Of a stretch of 64,000 bases of DNA, positions 35,913 through 43,489 are shown piece by piece. Location: positions 28,417 to 92,416 of the forward strand of contig NZ_RSCL01000032.1 in the NCBI RefSeq assembly GCF_003991905.1, given 5' to 3'. Below the pieces are notes generated by a model. It did no database searches. It worked only from the letters and a program-made list of their open reading frames with translations, and was not told the DNA's origin. A program made the position numbers and the translations under genes. The stretch is from Dulcicalothrix desertica PCC 7102. Its GTDB lineage: Bacteria > Cyanobacteriota > Cyanobacteriia > Cyanobacteriales > Nostocaceae. Numbering within the stretch: position 1 is the stretch's first letter; each line of letters begins with the position of its first letter.

Positions 35913-37499
35913 ATGGCGAAAAAACAAACCTGGATATTTTGGGGATTGAGTGCGGCTTTGTTGAGTACACCAGTTCTAGCTATTAAATTTAGCAGTTCAC
36001 TAGATAGTTTTGGAATTGATGCCCTGAAGTTGCACAAACCTCCTTACAATTTAACTGGGCGCAAAATCGCCATTGGTCAAGTAGAAATTGGGCGCCCAGG
36101 TAAGTTTGGTGTTGATAAATCAGTTTCTAATAATCGTGCGTTGTCACCTGTAGCAGTATTTGCACGAACTATTCCAGCCAAGTCGAATAGTGGTGTAGAC
36201 CCCCACGCACATAATGTTGCGGGTGTAATGGCAAGTAACGACAAAGCATTTCCTGGAGTGGCGCCAAACGCGCGACTATATTCTTCAGCAGTTGGTTCGA
36301 CAAAAAGCCAAGGTCAACCCGAAGAATGTTTATCAGCACAACATATCGCATCGCAAAATGGTAGTGATGTGCGTGCAATTAATTTTAGCTTTGGTGAACC
36401 ACTTAATCGTGACCCACGTCCCGACCCTATTCTTGACGGCAATGCTTTACTAACGATGTGTGTTGACTGGTCTTCGAGAGTTCATAATACCCTATATGTA
36501 ATTGCTGGAAATCAAGGTAAAGGTGGAATTCCTATACCCACCGATAACTTCAATGCTGTAAACGTCGCATTTTCTTCGCGTCGTGGCGATATCTTTACAA
36601 AAGTTGACGTTTCCAACTTAGCTGCAGCGAATGAAGGCGCCACAGCTCGGCTAGCAGGTAAAGAAATAAATATTGGAGTTCGTCGTTCGGTGAATATTCT
36701 TGCTCCTGGTAGTAATATTCGGATGTTAAACCCCGATGGCAAAATAAATAAAGTTACAGGTACTTCTTTTGCGGCGCCTCACGTTACTGGAACAGTAGCT
36801 TTATTGCAAGAATTTGGTGATAGACAGATACGAAAAAAACAGTCAAATTGGAGTATGGCTTCACGGCGCCACGAAGTCATGAAAGCAATATTACTAAACT
36901 CCGCCGAAAAACTAAAAGACGATGGTAATGGTTTACGCTTAGGGATGACGCGAACAATTATCGACAAGCAGAACCTAGACTGGCTAGCTTCCGACGCTTA
37001 TAGAGACCCCAAAATACCACTTCATGCTCAAATGGGCACCGGACACATGAACGCATCGCGCGCATTACAACAATTTGGCGCCGGACAGTGGCAACCAAAC
37101 CAACCAGCCCCCGCTTTAGGATGGGATTACAATACAATTACAGCAAATACTAATGTAGATTATCAACTTAAAAAACCACTCAAAGCAGGTAGTTTCGTTT
37201 CATTAACTTTGAGTTGGGATAGATTAGTTGAACTCGAAGACAAAAATAACAATAAAATGTACGACGAAGAAGAAAACTTCCGCGACCGAGGTTTAAACAA
37301 TCTAGATTTATATTTAGTCCAAGACACTCCTAACGGTTCGACATCAATAGCATGTTCATCAGTTAGCGAAGTAGATAGCGTAGAACATATATTTTGCCCA
37401 GTTCCAACCGCAGGTAAATATAAAATTCGCATTCAATACAAAAAACAAATCAACGAAGCAAAACAACTCTATGCACTAGCATGGTGGACAGTACAGTAG
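35913..37499 (+). CDS. Exported subtilase-like serine peptidase (S8) with an atypical Asp site
   Basis: The 528-aa protein has an N-terminal signal peptide (WIFWGLSAALLSTPVLAIKF). The S8 fold follows. The catalytic His is H98 in GVDPHAHNVAGVMAS, the Asn of the oxyanion hole is in VIAGNQGKGG, and the catalytic Ser is in VTGTSFAAPHVTG. The first motif, normally [ST]-D-T-G, is IAIGQVEIGRPG, so the Asp appears to be replaced (Glu58 is at or near the position). The C-terminal region (about 375-528) looks like a beta-sandwich. It may cleave proteins in the periplasm or outside the cell, or be a reduced-activity variant. It uses an ATG at 35913; the upstream gene rpe is divergent. Confidence 0.85.
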   Translation: MAKKQTWIFWGLSAALLSTPVLAIKFSSSLDSFGIDALKLHKPPYNLTGRKIAIGQVEIGRPGKFGVDKSVSNNRALSPVAVFARTIPAKSNSGVDPHAHNVAGVMASNDKAFPGVAPNARLYSSAVGSTKSQGQPEECLSAQHIASQNGSDVRAINFSFGEPLNRDPRPDPILDGNALLTMCVDWSSRVHNTLYVIAGNQGKGGIPIPTDNFNAVNVAFSSRRGDIFTKVDVSNLAAANEGATARLAGKEINIGVRRSVNILAPGSNIRMLNPDGKINKVTGTSFAAPHVTGTVALLQEFGDRQIRKKQSNWSMASRRHEVMKAILLNSAEKLKDDGNGLRLGMTRTIIDKQNLDWLASDAYRDPKIPLHAQMGTGHMNASRALQQFGAGQWQPNQPAPALGWDYNTITANTNVDYQLKKPLKAGSFVSLTLSWDRLVELEDKNNNKMYDEEENFRDRGLNNLDLYLVQDTPNGSTSIACSSVSEVDSVEHIFCPVPTAGKYKIRIQYKKQINEAKQLYALAWWTVQ

Positions 37500-37500
37500 A

Positions 37501-37580
37501 AAGTGCTGAGTACTGAGTGCTGAGTCCTGAGTCAAATATAAAATCGTAGGTTGGGTGGAGCGTGTACAGCGTAACCCAAC
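37501..37580. repeat. Heptamer tract and GTTGGGT/ACCCAAC repeat
   Basis: AAGTGCTGAGTACTGAGTGC (37501 onward) belongs to the heptamer family. The segment 37547-37580 (GGTTGGGT...AACCCAAC) is an inverted element; a second example is at 48859-48888. Confidence 0.75.
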
Positions 37581-37623
37581 AAAAACTTAATTAACTATTT
37601 TATTAACTTGCTCAATTCGTTGT

Positions 37624-37822
37624 TTAATAGCTTATAAGTGCAATACGAATATTTTCTTGTATTGGTGTACCATCTGCTGTTACAAATCGTCCGTACCAAG
37701 TTGCTTCCTCATCGGGTGTCCGGCGCCTGTATAATTCACGTAATGGGGAAGCATCAAGAGCGATGTGCAAGAGCATAAGCTAATAATTCTTTATTTGTCA
37801 TCGCTTCAAAGTTCGGTTGCAT
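37624..37822 (-). pseudogene. DUF6887-like partner gene, frameshifted
   Basis: Read leftward from an ATG at 37822, it gives MQPNFEAMTNKELLAYALAH RS, then an early stop. Removing one T near 37757 restores DASPLRELYRRRTPDEEATW, YGRFVTADGTPIQENIRI and ALISY before the stop at 37624. The MSDKELLxYxLAHR-type start fits the small cyanobacterial DUF6887 family, which normally sits next to a DUF6888 gene as here. The start overlaps the DUF6888 stop codon by 17 bp. It is a pseudogene or carries an assembly indel. Confidence 0.6.
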
Positions 37823-37994
37823 TTAAAAACCTCCATTGTCCATTGGGTGGTACTATAATTTGAAGTTCTTCACTGGCAAAAATAAACACAACTCCCATAT
37901 ATTCATCAAAACGGTAAATCTCGATGTTGCGGTAACTATTAGACAGCATCTGACAGACTCTCATACAGGCATGTGCTTGTTCATTTTTACTCAT
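37806..37994 (-). CDS. DUF6888-like small protein
   Basis: The 62-aa protein reads MSKNEQAHACMRVCQMLSNS, then YRNIEIYRFDEYMGVVFIFA, then IIVPPNGQWRFL. The CxxVCQMLSN start and the VPPNGxWxFL end match the DUF6888 family of cyanobacteria. It is followed by, and overlaps by 17 bp, a frameshifted DUF6887-like gene. The two-gene arrangement of tiny overlapping genes resembles toxin-antitoxin organisation, but no activity is known to me. The function is unknown. Confidence 0.7.
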   Translation of the reverse strand: MSKNEQAHACMRVCQMLSNSYRNIEIYRFDEYMGVVFIFASEELQIIVPPNGQWRFLNATEL

Positions 37995-38030
37995 ATATAA
38001 ATAAATGTATCAAATTTAACTGATAAATCT

Positions 38031-38064
38031 ATCCGTTAAATCCGCTACATAATCCGTTGCCAAC
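38031..38064. repeat. CCGTTACATCC-type repeat
   Basis: A degenerate copy (ATCCGTTAAATCCGCTACAT then AATCCGTTGCCAAC) just upstream of the DUF6888 gene. Confidence 0.65.
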
Positions 38065-38239
38065 TTGCTTATAATTCCTATTTTACCTCACCAATAAAAG
38101 TAATATAAATCACAAACATAATCTAAAAGTAAAACGAAAATTTTAACCGGAATGTTCAGCTATATTATAATTTTGTTTAGTACCTTTATACATATACTTG
38201 TATTTAAAATAATTCTATTGGATTAAAAATAATGACAAA

Positions 38240-39139
38240 ATGACTCAGTTCCCATACGACGAGTTTTCCAAAAATTATCTGCAAGCACTATTAGGGACAG
38301 TAGGAGAAGTAAAGACAGACAAAAAAGTTCCATCAGAAATTAGAGAAATCGACGTTTACTTTGCACCATCTCCCCACCCACCTGAATCTTCAGTAGAGTT
38401 AGGATTATTGGGAAGATTCGCAGATACAGCAGCATTGTTTGAACCGTTTCGGAATGCAGTGCAACCTCTAGAAGTTTGTAGCTGTATGGGTAAACTATTC
38501 TCCACGTTCGCTGAAGCTGAACGTAAAAGCAACCGAGAAAAAACCCCCTTAAGAATGGGTGACTTACCACGGTTATGGATTATATCTCCGACAGCATCAG
38601 ACCTTTTTTTGGGTGACGGTTTTCATGCAACACCCGATGAGCAAAACTGGGGTAAAGGAATATATTTTTTAGGCAACAATACTAGAACTGCCATTATTGT
38701 CGTTCATCAACTGCTTGAAACTCCTGAAACGTTATGGTTAAGGATTTTAGGTCGAGATGGAACCCAAAAACGAGCTATAGCTGAGTTAGAAGCACTACCA
38801 ACAGGTGACCCGTTACGAGAAAAAGCAGTTGAACTATTATTAAATTTAAGGACTACCTTAGAACTGAAGCAACCCCAAGAACCAGAGGATGAGGACTTTA
38901 TTATGACTTTATCACCCATTTATCTACAAAAGCTCGAAGAAGTTAAACAAGAAGGGAGACAAGAAGGGAGACAAGAATCTTTATATAGCGTTGTCGAAAA
39001 GCTACTGCAATTCAAGTTTGGGTCTCTAGATGATGAACTCAATCAAATTATTCAACCTTTGTCAGCGTTGGGAGAAGAGGAGTTTATACCATTGATACAG
39101 CAGCTATCGCGCGAGGAATTGCTAAATAGATTTATCTAA
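38240..39139 (+). CDS. Rpn/PD-(D/E)XK-like protein with DUF4351-type C-terminus
   Basis: The 299-aa protein belongs to a cyanobacterial family often annotated as Rpn/transposase-associated or DUF4351 proteins. The N-terminal half has the segment EIREIDVYFAPSP (a PD-(D/E)XK-like I-D-V-Y strand) and a conserved LLGRFADTAALFEPFRNAVQ. The C-terminal part has a charged linker with a short perfect repeat (KQEGRQEGRQES), then VVEKLLQFKFGSLDDELNQI, typical of the DUF4351 helical tail. It may be a nuclease linked to mobile elements; this is uncertain. It is a single gene, with a palindrome 25 bp past its stop. Confidence 0.7.
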   Translation: MTQFPYDEFSKNYLQALLGTVGEVKTDKKVPSEIREIDVYFAPSPHPPESSVELGLLGRFADTAALFEPFRNAVQPLEVCSCMGKLFSTFAEAERKSNREKTPLRMGDLPRLWIISPTASDLFLGDGFHATPDEQNWGKGIYFLGNNTRTAIIVVHQLLETPETLWLRILGRDGTQKRAIAELEALPTGDPLREKAVELLLNLRTTLELKQPQEPEDEDFIMTLSPIYLQKLEEVKQEGRQEGRQESLYSVVEKLLQFKFGSLDDELNQIIQPLSALGEEEFIPLIQQLSREELLNRFI

Positions 39140-39163
39140 TCGTAAATCAGCAAAAACCCGCTT

Positions 39164-39189
39164 AGAGACGTTACATGTAACGTCTCTAC
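39164..39189. repeat. GAGACGTTACATGTAACGTCTC palindrome
   Basis: A perfect 22-bp palindrome between two convergent genes; it may be a bidirectional terminator. A second copy is at 59681-59706. Confidence 0.8.
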
Positions 39190-39198
39190 ACGTATATA

Positions 39199-40914
39199 CT
39201 AATTATTTTCAAAGATTTTTTCTAATTGTTCACTTGTTAATGACCGTACTAAATCTACATTGAGCGGCGCCTTACTAATATACTGAGCATAAGCTGCGCT
39301 CAAATATGGGCTATATTGCTGCTGGTTTACAAGATGAGTTTGAAAAAATGCTACGCTGAATGCTTTAACATACATTTGAGCAATAGCAGGATTGGGGCCA
39401 ATTAATTCTCTAGGCACTGGTAGAACAGGTTTTGAAGCGTTTAATTTTTCAGAAGTTGAAAAATGAGTTCCATTCTCAATTAATGCTAAATACTTATTTT
39501 GTGATGCAACCCAAGTGAAAGGAATTACCTGTTCGGGTACTGCTGGTGTAATAACATCTTGGCTACCTCCCATAAACATTATCGGGACTTGTATTTTACT
39601 AAATCCTTTTTGATTCAAAATAACGCTACCAAAAGGATTTAAAGCCATTACAGCCTTAACGCGCGTGTCTTGGAATGATGGAATTGGTGTTTTGCCTTGT
39701 AATAATTCGTTAGCTCGACATTGTAATAATACTGATAAATTCAATGAGTTGTTAGGGTTACATTGTTTATTAACAGAGTTAACATCGATTGTGGCGCCTG
39801 CTAATGTTAAAGCTGTATACCCTCCATAAGAGTGTCCAATTACACCGACTTCTTGAACATTGAGTTGTCCAACAAAATTTGAACCTGATTTATTCAGACG
39901 TTGGAGTTGGTCGAGTAAGAATTTAATATCTAAAGGACGGTTTATTAATTCGCGTGCTTCGGGTGGACTTGCTAAACCTTCAAAATATTGCTGAATTTTT
40001 TTAGCGTCACTACCTGGATGTTCGAGAACTGCAACAGCAAAACCATACGAAGCAAGATGCTGTGCTGCATAAGCAAAAGTTTCTCGGTCTTCTGCAACAC
40101 CGTGGGAAATTACAATTAATGGAAATGGTGGTTTAACCGAAGTTGAGGCGCCACCTGAACGGTTATTGTTATTCTGTGGTAAATATAAATCTACAGGAAA
40201 AGCGCGACTTCGGGCAACATCGTTCATCTCCCAAGATACTACTTTATAACCAAGACTACCTGGTACTTGTAAATCTTGCTGTTGTGAAAAATCGGTAGTT
40301 TGGTTAGAAGCTTCCGCAGTGGCAACTTCTTTAAGACCACCGACAACCCTATCTCTTCTTCGTATTAACTCAGAAAAATTAGTAAGTATGGACTGTCCTT
40401 CAGTTAAGTTAAGACGAATGGTACTAGATGGATAACGACGAATTACTTCAACAATATTTAACCCTTTGGGGTTAGTCGCAGATAATATCAACGCTGAACG
40501 CAATGCATAAAAGCTACCTTGCCTACTTTCTGTCATTATCAACTCAGATAACCGTCGCACTACACTCTCACCTAGCGCTGAGTAAGTAACCTGCGAAACT
40601 AAAGTAGCATCTAAATTGAAATAAGTTCTAAGCAACTGCCGAAATTGTGCGCGTTGAGACGAAGGTACACGATTTAGATAAAAAGCAAAATCTCTTGTTA
40701 CCCTACCAGACTCCGCATAAGTCTCTATATCCAAGGTAGAAATTGTAAACTCTCCAAACGGAGGGTAATAAAAAGCAATACGTTCAGCAGCATTACCTGG
40801 AGTTGCGCTTACGAATGTTGATACTACGCCAATCAAGGCGCCAACTATAGTATTTTGCCACTTGTGCTGTTTTTTCTCTCTATAAGTAATATTACGACTA
40901 ACAGAAAAACTCAT
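39199..40914 (-). CDS. Secreted alpha/beta hydrolase with DUF1400-like N-terminus (paralogue 2)
   Basis: The 571-aa protein has the same layout as the one at 16861-18507. The N-terminal signal peptide ends near SATPGNAAERIAF. A DUF1400-like region (FYYPPFGEFTISTLDIETYA) is followed by the hydrolase domain with ISHGVAEDRETFAYAAQHLA, GHSYGGYTALTLAG and GGSQDVITPAVPE. The nucleophile is in GHSYGG; in paralogue 1 it is GYSFGG. The His is near NGTHFSTSEK. It may be an esterase or lipase in the periplasm. The ATG at 40914 starts MSFSVSRNITYREKKQ. Confidence 0.87.
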   Translation of the reverse strand: MSFSVSRNITYREKKQHKWQNTIVGALIGVVSTFVSATPGNAAERIAFYYPPFGEFTISTLDIETYAESGRVTRDFAFYLNRVPSSQRAQFRQLLRTYFNLDATLVSQVTYSALGESVVRRLSELIMTESRQGSFYALRSALILSATNPKGLNIVEVIRRYPSSTIRLNLTEGQSILTNFSELIRRRDRVVGGLKEVATAEASNQTTDFSQQQDLQVPGSLGYKVVSWEMNDVARSRAFPVDLYLPQNNNNRSGGASTSVKPPFPLIVISHGVAEDRETFAYAAQHLASYGFAVAVLEHPGSDAKKIQQYFEGLASPPEARELINRPLDIKFLLDQLQRLNKSGSNFVGQLNVQEVGVIGHSYGGYTALTLAGATIDVNSVNKQCNPNNSLNLSVLLQCRANELLQGKTPIPSFQDTRVKAVMALNPFGSVILNQKGFSKIQVPIMFMGGSQDVITPAVPEQVIPFTWVASQNKYLALIENGTHFSTSEKLNASKPVLPVPRELIGPNPAIAQMYVKAFSVAFFQTHLVNQQQYSPYLSAAYAQYISKAPLNVDLVRSLTSEQLEKIFENN

Positions 40915-41227
40915 AAAACAAATATACTATTAGAGATAAATCAAGCAAACTCATTATTTCATTAAATATCGCATCCTAGCATCACCGTATCGGTTGATTT
41001 TGGCTTACTGAGTAGAGAAACCACGTATATTTTCGGAGGATGTAACGAACAAAATCGATAAATTAGTATTTTCACTGAAGCTTATTTGAATATTTATATT
41101 TTATAAAATGAAATATATTACGAACCTTCTAAAGCCAAACTATATACTGAACCACTTTGAGCAATCTTGTTACAACAAGGTTGCTCAAATTATAAGTAAG
41201 TAACGAGAAAATATACCGTGAATATAC
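40915..41227. other. Intergenic region with one hairpin
   Basis: 313 bp separate the hydrolase start from the monooxygenase stop codon. A hairpin TTGAGCAATCTTGT..ACAAGGTTGCTCAA lies at 41156-41189, about 40 bp past the minus-strand operon end at 41228, and could be its terminator. No gene or other repeat is seen. Confidence 0.5.
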
Positions 41228-41518
41228 TTAAAATATTACCTCATAGCGACGAATATCAGGCGCCATAGCAACCAAACCATCAAGTTTTCCAGCAGCTTCA
41301 ACAAAATGCGGCGCCTGTAAGTGTAAATTCAAAGCAGCATCATTTACCCATTCTTCCACAAACGTAAAATCAGTCGGGTCATTTAAATTTTGCAGAAGTT
41401 CATACTTAATACACCCGGTTTCAAGTCTTGTAGCTTCAACAAGAGGTAATGCCAAAGCTTTAAATTCACTTTCTTTACCAGGTAACGTCACAACACGGGC
41501 AACAACGCGAAGAGTCAT
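41228..41518 (-). CDS. Antibiotic-biosynthesis-monooxygenase (ABM) domain protein
   Basis: The 96-aa protein has the ferredoxin-like ABM fold: a conserved start MTLRVVARVVTLPGKESEF, the EATRLETGCIKYELLQN segment and HLQAPHFVEA. Such proteins act as cofactor-free quinol monooxygenases or bind small phenolics; the substrate is unknown. It follows mtnX-mtnB in the same direction with a 25-bp gap, so it is probably in the same operon. In other bacteria acireductone dioxygenase (mtnD) often follows mtnB, but the ABM fold is unrelated to that cupin. Confidence 0.82.
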   Translation of the reverse strand: MTLRVVARVVTLPGKESEFKALALPLVEATRLETGCIKYELLQNLNDPTDFTFVEEWVNDAALNLHLQAPHFVEAAGKLDGLVAMAPDIRRYEVIF

Positions 41519-41543
41519 AGTTAGTACTTAGTTGAATATCTAG

Positions 41544-42191
41544 CTAAATTCCAGCTTTTCTTGCCGCGACCATATAGCGAAATACAAACTCTGTAATTTC
41601 AATATAGTTACGTGCGGTTTCAAGAGAGTTTGCCCAGACTGTAACACCGTGGTTGCGAATTAGTAAAGCAGGTATTTGGGGTTTTTGTGCCAAGAAGCGG
41701 GTTTTGATATCCGAGGCAATCTGTGGAACCTTTAAATGATTATCGAATAAAGGCATAACGCAATTAGGATTTTCTTCCCAGATACCCAAACCCTTAATCA
41801 TTTCTAAAGGTGGCAATGGTATTTCATCACCCTTAATAAAATTCGATACTAAATTTGCATCGACTGAGTGAACGTGGTAACAAGCTTGTGCATCGGCAAA
41901 CAGTTCGTAAATGCTAGAGTGAATAGAAGTTTCTGCCGATGGTTTTACAGATTCTTCAAGTGGCGCCTGTATACTTCCATCAGGATAAACACGAACAAAA
42001 TCTTCTTGAGATAGTTTCCCTTTAGACTTACCACTTCCAGTAATCCAAAAGCTACCATCAGGCATTTTTGCTGATAAATTCCCTGCTGTGCCTAACATCC
42101 AGCCTTGTGCATGGAAATAACTAGCGGCGCCGATAAGTTCTACACGCGGGTCATAATTAATACTGACTGTATCAAGTAATTGTTGCTTCAT
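41544..42191 (-). CDS. mtnB: Methylthioribulose-1-phosphate dehydratase
   Basis: The 215-aa class II aldolase-like Zn enzyme dehydrates 5-methylthioribulose 1-phosphate in the methionine salvage pathway. The family signature is FHAQGWMLGTAGNLSAKMPD, with ITGSGKSKGKL. The Zn ligands are in CYHVHSVDANL and in LIRNHGVTVW. The first 20 bp overlap the 3' end of mtnX, indicating translational coupling. Confidence 0.9.
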   Translation of the reverse strand: MKQQLLDTVSINYDPRVELIGAASYFHAQGWMLGTAGNLSAKMPDGSFWITGSGKSKGKLSQEDFVRVYPDGSIQAPLEESVKPSAETSIHSSIYELFADAQACYHVHSVDANLVSNFIKGDEIPLPPLEMIKGLGIWEENPNCVMPLFDNHLKVPQIASDIKTRFLAQKPQIPALLIRNHGVTVWANSLETARNYIEITEFVFRYMVAARKAGI

Positions 42192-42822
42192 TGTCCCAAA
42201 TTTCTATTAAAGCGTTGCGAATATCAAAAAAATCGTTCCAAGCAATATAAGGAAAGTTTCGTTCATCGATATATTTAGCCAAACGGTCACGAGCAAAAAC
42301 CACAGGCGCCGAAGTAGCCATATTTAAATCGGTAACAGAATCACCAATTGCTATTTTAGTATTCGTTGCGTCATATAAATCCATAACTTTGACTTTATCA
42401 ACCAACTCAGTTTCACCTTCATATGGTGATACAACGCGAAAATGCGAACCACTCGTATCTATATCTATGGCATAAATAGCGTGTGCGCGTTCCACCAAAG
42501 AATCTAATACCGCGCATACCATCGAACGTAACCCACCCGACACCACCACAAACGGTACATCTCGCTCTTCCAAAAAATCTAATAACTCAAGAAGTCCCGC
42601 ACGCATTTGTTGGCGCCGAGTGTACTCAAGAATTTCGGGTAAACATGATGATGGTATAGATTCTAATATACGACGTACACCATCACGCAACGTCACCTTT
42701 AAAGCATACATTTGGGGAATTAACTCTGCCGCAAGTTCAGGTGCAAACTCCTTTAGTACCGCAACAAAAGTTTCCTGTGCGGTTATCGTGCCATCAAAAT
42801 CACAAAAAACTATATTCTTCAT
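42172..42822 (-). CDS. mtnX: 2-hydroxy-3-keto-5-methylthiopentenyl-1-phosphate phosphatase
   Basis: The 216-aa HAD phosphatase has motif I IVFCDFDGTITAQETF (catalytic Asp), motif II VVVSGGLRSM and the acidic motif around IAIGDSVTDLNMA. Together with mtnB, which overlaps it, this supports the phosphatase step of methionine salvage. MtnA, MtnW or MtnD genes are not in the window. It is the first gene of a likely mtnX-mtnB-ABM operon. Confidence 0.86.
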   Translation of the reverse strand: MKNIVFCDFDGTITAQETFVAVLKEFAPELAAELIPQMYALKVTLRDGVRRILESIPSSCLPEILEYTRRQQMRAGLLELLDFLEERDVPFVVVSGGLRSMVCAVLDSLVERAHAIYAIDIDTSGSHFRVVSPYEGETELVDKVKVMDLYDATNTKIAIGDSVTDLNMATSAPVVFARDRLAKYIDERNFPYIAWNDFFDIRNALIEIWDNEATIT

Positions 42823-42992
42823 TTTTACTTGTAGTATTTTATACCTTCCGACAAGATTAAAAAAACTTGCAAATTATTTATAGTTATTTTCGCAGAATAA
42901 TCCACAATCTAGTTAGTCAAATTCTTGGTGTGGCTTGTATAGATAAACTATCGGTCAAGATTTTGGAAAATAAATATGGAAATAGAACCCTT

Positions 42993-43130
42993 GTCATGCC
43001 TCACTACGTGAAGCATCTCATAAATTATCGATACTGTCATGCCTCACTACGTGAAGCATCTCATAAATTTTCAAGCTAAAAGAGATTCTACCCTGCGGGA
43101 AAACTCCGTTTACGCTACGCTCAGAATGAC
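42993..43130. repeat. Two tandem GTCATGCCTCACTACGTGAA repeats plus a related unit
   Basis: Two nearly identical 34-bp units (42993-43026 and 43036-43069) are followed by GATTCTACCCTGCGGGAAAA ... CTCAGAATGACA (43081-43130). They belong to the same general family as 11826-11905 and sit directly upstream of the truncated uppP. Confidence 0.8.
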
Positions 43131-43166
43131 ATATTACACTTTGTAATTTTAACTTATACAACTAAT

Positions 43167-43379
43167 ATGATTAACAGCTTCATGGATACATTTATCGCTA
43201 CTGCTTCTACAAATAGTGATGTAGATTTAGGGTTTGTAGAACTAGGTTGGTTTAAGGTAATAATTTTAGGAATTGTGCAGGGAATTACCGAATTATTACC
43301 AATTAGCAGTACTGCTCATTTAAGAATAGTACCAGCATTATTAGGATGGACAGACCCAGGTTCAGCACTAAATCTTTAA
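43167..43379 (+). pseudogene. uppP: Truncated undecaprenyl-diphosphatase gene
   Basis: The 70-codon frame begins like an intact UppP (BacA) protein: membrane anchor, then [20 protein letters not shown] and [20 protein letters not shown]. It then ends LNL and a stop. Normal UppP is about 270-310 aa with eight helices and continues from this point with the first catalytic loops. About three quarters of the gene are therefore missing. UppP recycles undecaprenyl pyrophosphate for cell-wall synthesis, so another intact copy must exist elsewhere if the cell relies on it. The next gene begins about 100 bp downstream, suggesting a deletion or insertion scar here. Confidence 0.78.
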
Positions 43380-43489
43380 ATAAACACAATTTATATAAAA
43401 TCTCAATTTCTTTATGAACCTGATATAAATCTTTATAAAGTGGGAATAATAGTTTAGTAGAGGTAGCTTGAATTTTACGGGTAGTGGTA

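Noticed and set aside
41228..41518. ABM gene as a disguised acireductone dioxygenase (mtnD)
   Set aside because: It has the ferredoxin-like ABM pattern and none of the cupin metal motifs, so only a functional, not a family, link can be considered.
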